A DNA stretch of 57,086 bases from Lachnospiraceae bacterium (lineage in GTDB: Bacteria > Bacillota > Clostridia > Lachnospirales > Lachnospiraceae), in the NCBI GenBank assembly GCA_024682555.1, contig JAIKZD010000119.1, positions 1 through 57,086 of the forward strand, in the 5' to 3' direction. Numbering within the stretch: position 1 is the first letter of the stretch; every line of letters starts with the position of its first letter. Under the pieces are notes generated by a model. The model was not told the DNA's origin. It ran no database searches and saw only the letters and a list, made by a program, of their open reading frames with translations. The translations under genes and the position numbers were made by a program. Shown piece by piece: positions 11,601 to 20,600 of the stretch.

Positions 11601-14600
11601 AAGGTCTTTCCTGGGGAACCTATACATATAAGGAAACAGTTCCCGAGGGGTACGAAAAGAGTGAGAATTCCGAGGGCACGGTCACGGTAGGAAAAAATGA
11701 CTATGCGGATGTGACGGATATCTATGTAAGGGATATTACGGTCGATAATACCTTTATTACGGGCAGGGTGACCCTGTTCAAAAAAACGGACAAAAACGCT
11801 CCTCTTGAGAATGCGGTATTTGAGCTCAGAAGAGGAAGCGTAAACGGAAATGTAGTAAAGGGTTCGGAAACAAAGAAGGGTGAATATGCATATTCATCGG
11901 AGGACGGTGTATACAGATTTACCACGGATGCAAAGGGTAATATTGTTATCACGGGGCTTCCTGCGGGAAACTATTATTTTACTGAAATAAGCGCTCCGGA
12001 AGGCTTTGTTGCATCCACCGATACGCCGGGCTTTACCATAGAGAATAACGGGGATGAAAAGACTGTGGAGATGGCCAACGATGATTTCTCGGCCTCCGTA
12101 AGGTTCAAAAAGATCGATTCCCGGACAGAGAAGGGTCTTGACGGAGTCGTATTTGATCTGTATAAGGACGGAAACCTTTACAGACAGGGCATTACTTCGG
12201 AAGGCGGCGGATATGTGAACGTATCGGGCCTTTCGAAGGGAAGCTACTTCTTTAAGGAAAGGCAAGCTCTTGAAGGCTATGTATTAAATGAAACGGAGCT
12301 GTCGTTTGCAATTACAGATGCTACAGCCCAGAATGAGACAGTTACTCTTGATGACGTTTCAAGGCAGGATGAAAACGGCTATGCGGTCATCGGAAACGAT
12401 GAAGCATACGGAAGAGTGATACTCGAAAAGTTTGCAGAGAATTCAAAGGGTGTAAGAACCCATCTTCAGGGCATTACTTTTAAGCTTGTACCGGTATATG
12501 ACGTAAACGGAAAACCGGTCAGCAGAAATGATATTAACAATGCAAAAACCGAAGAAACGGATGAGAACGGCAGGGCCGTATTTAACGATGTTGCCTGGGG
12601 AACATATTATCTTGCCGAGGTTACAAATGATGCAGGTAAGTCATATCTTCCCGATAACGGACACGGAAGTGAACCGGGAAGAACCGAAAACTTCATTATC
12701 GGAGCAGGAGAAAATGCAACTCTTGAAAAAAGCTTTACCGGCGGTGATGCCTTCATTAATAAGATCAAAACAGGTAAGGTTAAGCTTAACAAGATAGACA
12801 GGACATCCAAGGATGCCATTAACGGAGCCGTGTTTACTCTCTACAGGACTGACGGGGCTGTGATCGGTACCTATACTACCCAAAACGGTGAGATAAATGT
12901 ATCGGATCTTGAGTATGGTGATTACTACTTTGCGGAAACAGAGCCTGCACCGAAGGGTTATATTGCGGACACCGAAAAGCATTATGAATTTACCATAGAC
13001 GGTGAGAGCGATTCGGCACAGATAGATGCTTATGTAAAGGATGTGGAGAATGAGAGAGCCCTCGGAAAGGTCAGGATCAGAAAGACCGATTTACAGGGAG
13101 AATTGATCACTTCGGATGATGAGTCGAAGGCTGCGGAGTTTACCCTTTATTCTTCAAATCCGGAGAGATGGACCGATAAGCTTAAGGATCTGTTTAACAT
13201 AAGCAGTGATTTTGAATACGGAGTTTATACCGTAAACGGAGAATGTGAGATCACGGATCTTCCGTGGGGCAAATATATACTCAGGGAAACTAAAGCTCCC
13301 GAAGGATATGTTCTGAAGGAAACAGAGTATTCGTTTACGATAGGCGGTGTCGGGGATGATATCGTGATAGACGCAGGCACCATCAGTGTTTCCGATGAAG
13401 AGGAGAAAGGCTCGATAAAGCTCGTGAAGACAGATTCACTGGGACACGGGGATGCCGATATGTCGGGTGCGGAGTTTGAGCTTTACAGAACCGTTGACGG
13501 AAATGATGTCAGATATCCCGATGCCTATACAACATTTGTTACTGAAAAGATAAACGGTGAATATACATTTACCGTAGATGATCTTCCCTGGGGAACATAT
13601 TACTTCGTTGAGACCAGGGCTCCTAAAGGATATGAGCTTCCCGAGGGAGATGCGGCAAGAACGGAATCCGTAACCATAGACTCTTCAAATACCGAATCGT
13701 CGGTAGCCGCAGACGGAACAAAACAGCCTCTTATCAGCATCACAAATGATAAGATCTACGGTTCCGTCACCATACATAAAGTCAAAGCCGGAGATAACAG
13801 GGTTAAGCTTTCGGGTGCAACCTTCCGCATTGTAATGGAAGAGGATGGCGTCGAAAAGAATCTCAAGCTTACGGAAACCGGAACGGGAATCTATACCTTT
13901 GACAGACAGAGGCGTTTCTTTGAAGGACAGCAGATACTTTCTACGAATGAAGGTGATCTGACCATTAACGATCTGCCTTACGGAACCTACAGGATCTATG
14001 AGGAAACCGCACCTGCTGGCTACAACAGGGCGGAAGGACCTCTTGAGTTTACGATCTCGGATGAGGACAGGGATACAGGTTTTGTAAAGGAATATGATTT
14101 TGAGAATTCACTTATACAGGCAAATGTAAAATTTGTAAAGACGGGAGACAATTCAGAGCTGTTAAGCGGTGCAACCTTTGAACTTTTCAGGGAAGAAAAG
14201 ACGGAAGGCCCGGAAGAGACAGGGATTGTATCCAAAGGAACCGTTACCACCGGAAGCGATGGAGTCGTAGAGGTTAAGAGTCTTCCGGCAGGCAGCTATT
14301 TCTTCAGGGAAATATCAGGACCTGCAGGCTATGAATTTGATGCCGACAAGGAATACCGGTTCACCGTTACCGCAGCGGATAACGGAAAATACGTAAATAT
14401 TTCTCCTGCCCGTTCATTTACAAACGGGAAGGGTGAGACTCTTCAGGCAGTCAACAATACCAGAAAGACCGGAAAGGTAAGGCTTAAAAAGACCGATGAG
14501 AACAACGATCCCCTTGCGGGAGCGGTATTTGCGCTGTATAAGGTCGGAGACAGCAGTCCAATAGCCACCAATCTCGTATCTTCGGATGAAGAGGGGGACA

Positions 14601-17600
14601 ACTTCGGATATGTCTTCTATGACGGTGACAAGCTGACCTGGGAAGGCGAGGGAACAGAATATTACTTTAAGGAAGTATCGGCTCCTTCGGGATACGCACT
14701 TGACAATACAACGGAATATCATTTTGTGGTCACTGCGGAAAATGTATCCGACTGGATAACCGCAGGGAAAGACGGTTCCGTTCTGAAGGCTGTCAATGAA
14801 AAGATTTACGGACAGGCAAAGCTTAAGAAAATTGACAGTGTATCCGGCAGGGTGATCGAGGGCGCGGTATTTGCGCTTTACACCTCGGCCGGGGATCTGG
14901 TAGAAGGATACACATCCCTTACTACGGACAAAAAGGGTGAGATAATCACAAGGGATGATCTTCCGGCAGGCAGCTATTACTTTATGGAGATCACTCCTGC
15001 CACGGGATATGAGCTTAACAGTACCAAATACGAGTTCGTCATCGACCAGTCCAATATGGATAAAGTAGTCGCTGCAGGCGAGGATGACGGTGTGGCAAAG
15101 AATACACCGAAGCTCGGAAAGGTCGAGCTGTTTAAGTACGAGTCCGTTACGGACGAGAACGGAAAGACCGAAAAGAAGGGTCTTAAGGGAGCAAGGTTTA
15201 CTCTTTATCAGTTAAGTTCGGTACTCGGGTTCTTTGAAACAAGGCATAAGATCGAAACCCTTGAGAGCGATGAAAACGGTATCGTTTCCAAGGAGGATCT
15301 GGCCTGGGGAGATTACGTGTTCGTTGAGGAGAAGGCTCCCGACGGATATACCTCCGAAAAGACGGAGATCAGATTCACCATAAGTGCGGATCAGCTGGAT
15401 TATACCGGAGTGACCTCCGACGGGCAGGCAAGGAGAAAAGAACTTGCAAACAGCAGGAAAAACGGCTCTTTAAGACTTGTAAAATACGGAAATGACAACG
15501 GTAAGAAGGAAAAGCTTAACGGTGCGGTGTTCGATCTTTACAAGGTAAATGTATCAGAGCCGGTAAGGACCTCTCTTGTTACCGGAGGAAACGGAAACAA
15601 TGACGGGGAGATTACGGTAGACAATCTTGAATGGGGTACATATTACTTTAAGGAGATAAAGGCTCCCGACGGATATGCTCTTCCTGAGAACCCTGAAAGC
15701 GCTCATATCGATCTTTCTTCCGGGTCCGCGGTGGAAAAGGCCATTGAATATCATACTGTCGATATGACCAATGATAAGATCTACGGCAAGGCAAGCATAG
15801 TAAAGACAGATGATTCGGATACCCCGAAGGTTCTTACGGGAGCGGAGTTTAAGCTTTACAGGTATGAGGAGGCAGCGGAAGCAGGCGTTTCCCGGAGATT
15901 CAGTCAGGTACATGTCATGACCGCCGAAAACGGGAACTATGTGATGACAGATGAGGCAAACAGCCTTGATAGCGGTATACCCGTGAATTCTCAGGGTATG
16001 ATCACCGTAGAGGGACTTACTTTCGGAGATTATTTCTGGAAGGAATCAAAAGCGCCCGGCGGATATAACCTCAATACGGAGGCCATAGAGTTCCGGATAA
16101 CGAGAAACATGTCGGAGGACGAGGAACCTGTCAAAAGAGTATGTATAGATTCCGAGGTTCAGGCGGCTGTTGAATTTACCAAGGTATATCTTAGCGAGGA
16201 CGATGAATATCTGCCTCTTGCGGGAGCTAAATTCGAACTCTTTAAGGTAACGGCCGAGGATCAGGCGGAAAGTCTCGGCATCAAGGAATCCAAAGAAGAC
16301 GGAAAGGTAAGTGCTGCATATCTTTCTTCTGGTGAGTACTACTTTACGGAGATAGAAACACCGGATGATGCATACGGATTTGCTGCAGATAAGAAATACC
16401 GCTTTACAATAAAGGATGAGGATAACGGACATGTTGTAAGACTCATCGGAAACACGGAGGAAGAGAACATTATTGTAAATACTCCGCTTAAAGGTCAGGT
16501 AACGCTCTTTAAGTATGAAGAGGCGGTAAACGATGAAGGTGATGCGGTTAAGAAACCGCTCTCCGGTGCGGTATTTGAGCTTTACCGTGTAAAAGACGGC
16601 GCCGGGGAACTGATCGGAGAATATACGGTTTCCGATGCCGCTACCGGCAGATTAACGGTAACTGATCTTAACTGGGGAAGTTATTACTTCGTGGAAACAA
16701 AAGCTCCCGCAGGATACGCGCCTGAGACCGAGACTGTTAACGGAAACGTCAGAAACAAGCATTACGAGTTCAGTATAACAGCGGAAAACGTAACGGCTGG
16801 CAGATATTTGGAGGTGCGCAACATCAGGCTCCCGGGATCTGTGGAACTTCAGAAGTTAGATTCCGTAACCAACAGGTCCATGGATGGGGTTACATTTACC
16901 CTCTACAGAGACAGTGCTGATGAAAACAATATAGTTGCGACGCTTACCACCGAAAACGGTGTAGCATCAAAGGACGGTCTTTCATGGGGTCATTATGTCC
17001 TTAAGGAAACCTCCACCAGGTTCGGCTACATCATGGATACAAAGGAGAGAAGCTTTGACATTGACGCAGCTCACTTAAAGGCAAGCTTTTCCGGAAAGGA
17101 CGCTATCATTAATGAGCGCATTCAGGGTTATGTTGAACTGACCAAGCAGGACGCCAAGACCTCGAAATTCTTATCCGGTGTGACATTCAATCTCTATATG
17201 ATCACAGATGAGGGTGAGAGGTTTGCCGGATCCTATAAGACGGATGAAAACGGAAAGCTTTATCAGGGTGAGGGCGAAGATCTCTCCTACAGGATCGGAC
17301 CTCTGGATGCAGGAAGCTACTATCTTAAGGAAGCAGAGGCACTTCCAGGTTACGATCCCATGCCGGTTGGCTATTCGGACGGAAAGATCAAATTCAATAT
17401 TACATCGGCCGGTCAGGTTGTATCCTTTACAAGCGGCGGAGCGGGAAGCATTAGAAACAATCCCGTATACGGCAGTGTCAGGTTAAGAAAGACCGGTGAC
17501 AATACCGAGCCTCTGGCAGGTGCACAGTTCACTCTGTATTCGGATGGCACGGATGATATGAGTTTCAGGCAGAGGATAGAGCTGATTGCCAAAGGTGTAT

Positions 17601-20600
17601 ATAAGGTGGGCGTATATTCGACCAATGCAAATGGCGAGCTCGAAGTCAGGGATCTTCCCTGGGGTGACTATTACTTCATGGAGACAAAAGCTCCCAGAGG
17701 CTATGAGATCATCAGTCCTGATGAGAAATATGCTTTCAGCATTACATCCGAGAATCCTTCTCAGGAAAGAGATCTCGGAGGTATTGTAAATAACAGGCTT
17801 CCGGGAACAATAAGGATCAAAAAGACAGATGATACACCCGATAAGAACGGTATATCCGGTGCAGCATTTAAGCTTTACATGGTAACGGAAAGCGGTGATG
17901 TCGATGTCACGGGCAGGTACGGCGGTGCAGACGGAGTATTAAAGACCTCCGCCGATGGTACCATAACCGTGGAGAATGTGGACTGGGGAACCTATTATTT
18001 CGAGGAGGTTGCTCCCGCATTCGGGTATGTACTTCCCGCAAATCCCAGGAGCGACACAATGACCGTTGATGAGAATAACTGCAATGCTGACGGAATAATG
18101 GTCATACAGGACGTATGCATGCAGAACAGTAAGGGTTACGGATATGTAAACCTTAAGAAGGAGTTCGTTGACGGAAATGCACCTGTTTCGCTATCCGGAA
18201 ACCGGTTTGATCTTATAATGGTTTCGGGAGAAGGAGAAGAGGCGGCAGAGAGCATCATAGGAAGTTATGAGACCGATGCCGAAGGCATGATAAGAGCGGC
18301 TCTCATCGGAAAGCTCGAATTTGGGCATTACTATTTCACAGAGACCGCTGTTTCGGAAGCTGCCAAAGATGCAAGCTACAGGGTGAGTGAACAGAAGCTG
18401 GAATTTGACGTTACCGAAAATATAACGGAAGAAAATGCCGTTACCTATACCTTTAAGAACACCGATGTTCACGGTAATGCAAGGATCGCCAAGATCGATG
18501 CGGACTTTGACGGGGATACGATAAAGGGCATAATCTTTAATATATTCGAGGCCGATGATGATGGTGATGACTCGAATGATGCAAAGGCTGCCACTGCCAT
18601 CTCGGATGAAAACGGTATCGTTAAGGCTATGAATCTTCCCATGGGCACATATTACTTCCTTGAGGATGAAGCCAGTGCAAATGCGGCAGGTTATGAAGTA
18701 AATAAAACAAAGTACTTCTTTGAGATAACCGGGGACTCCCTGACCTCCGATGCAGACGGAAATCCCGTTTATGCAGAGGTTCACGAAGGGACACCTGACG
18801 GAGAGATCGTTACCACGGTTGAGGATAAGAGACTTACCGGTTCCCTTGAATTAAGGAAGTTAGGCAGGGGTGCGGATGGAAAGATCGTTCAGGTCGATCT
18901 GTCTACCGGAGAGTTCATTCTCTGCAACGGTGAAGGAAGAGTTGTTAAGAACGCGGGCGAGCTTAAAGAGTGCATAACGGCGGAAAAGACGATAATAGTG
19001 AATGGGCTTTCATGGGGCACCTACTTCTTTAAGGAGATAAAGGCCCCCGAGGGATATGTTCTGTTGACCGGAGATAAGGCAGAATCCGAGCCGGTTGAGA
19101 TAAATGCAGATAATGTATATGCTGCATCGGAAATCCCTCTGTCCGTCAGCATAACGGATGATACCACCAGGATCTATGTTTCCAAGAAAGAGATAACAGG
19201 TAAAACGGAGCTTGCGGGCGCAGAGCTGCAGATCGCGGAGAAGACTTCCGAAGGCGGTTTGGGTGAGGTCATAGAAGAATGGATCTCGGATGGAACTCTT
19301 CACCTTGTGGAATCCCTTGTAGCGGGAAAAACTTATGTACTGCACGAGAAACAGGCACCTTCAGGATATGCATATGCAAAAGATATAGAATTTACGCTTA
19401 ATGAGAACGGAAGCGTTACCACCACGGCACTTACAAACAAGAACGATGCGGGTGAGAACGGAACAGTGATCATTATGCAGGATGAGCCGATTGAGATAAA
19501 GATATCGAAGAAGTCGCTCATCACGGATGTAAATGATGAAGAGACCGATCTTTCGGATGCGGTACTTAAGATAGTAAGGGCTTCTGACGGCTCTGAAGTT
19601 CAGACCCTTAACATGAAGGGAGAGCCTGAAAAGGTAACGGCAAAGCTCGTGGCCGGTGAGACCTATATCCTTAAGGAAATAAAGGCACCTGCCGGATATT
19701 ATACGGCTGAGGACATCACCTTTACCATCGGAAAGAACGGCGAGATCAAAGACATAAAGGATCCTGCGGCAAAGGCGACGGTGTACGGCGGAAACAATCT
19801 TGTGATGTTTGACAGACCCATTGAGGTAGAGATATCCAAGACAAGGCTCAAAGGTTCGGATACCGATTTTGTTGCCGGAGCGGAGCTTTCACTTTATGAA
19901 TTAAATGCCGACCAGACCTTTACAAGGGTGCATTACTGGACCTCCAAGGGTGGTCCCGAAAAGATGCCCTACGACGTATTAAAGGTTGGCGGTTCATACA
20001 AGATCGTTGAGGACAAAGCTCCGGACGGATATGTTAAGACTGCTGATATAACCTTTACGGTAACGGATTTTGATAAGACAAGAAAGACAGATAAAAACGG
20101 TGTTATCCCACAGTCGGTAAACGTTACGGATGATATCAGAAAGATCATAATAAGCAAGAAGGGACTTACCGGAGAGGATGAGCTTGAGGGTGCAGTGCTT
20201 TCGATCCATGATGAAAAGGATGGAAAGGGCAATGAATACGCAAGCTGGAAATCCGGTGACAAGCCCGCTGTGCTGATATGGATGTCCGGAAGAGACGAGG
20301 ATCAATTTTCACAGGAGGAGAAGGATAATCTTTCAGAGAATTACCAGGTGATCTACAATGCAAAGCTTGAACTGGGAAAGACCTATTATCTCCACGAGGA
20401 TAACGCCCCTGCCGGCTATAATATATCGGATGATATTGAATTTACGGTGACGGATAGCCTTAGCGGTGAACAGACCGTAACAATGAAGGATGTTCCTCTT
20501 GCCATTGCACTTGACAAGCAGGATATGAGTGAAAAGAGATCACTTGAGGGTGCTGTTCTTCAGCTTCTGGACGCATCCGGAAACATCCTTAAGGATGTAA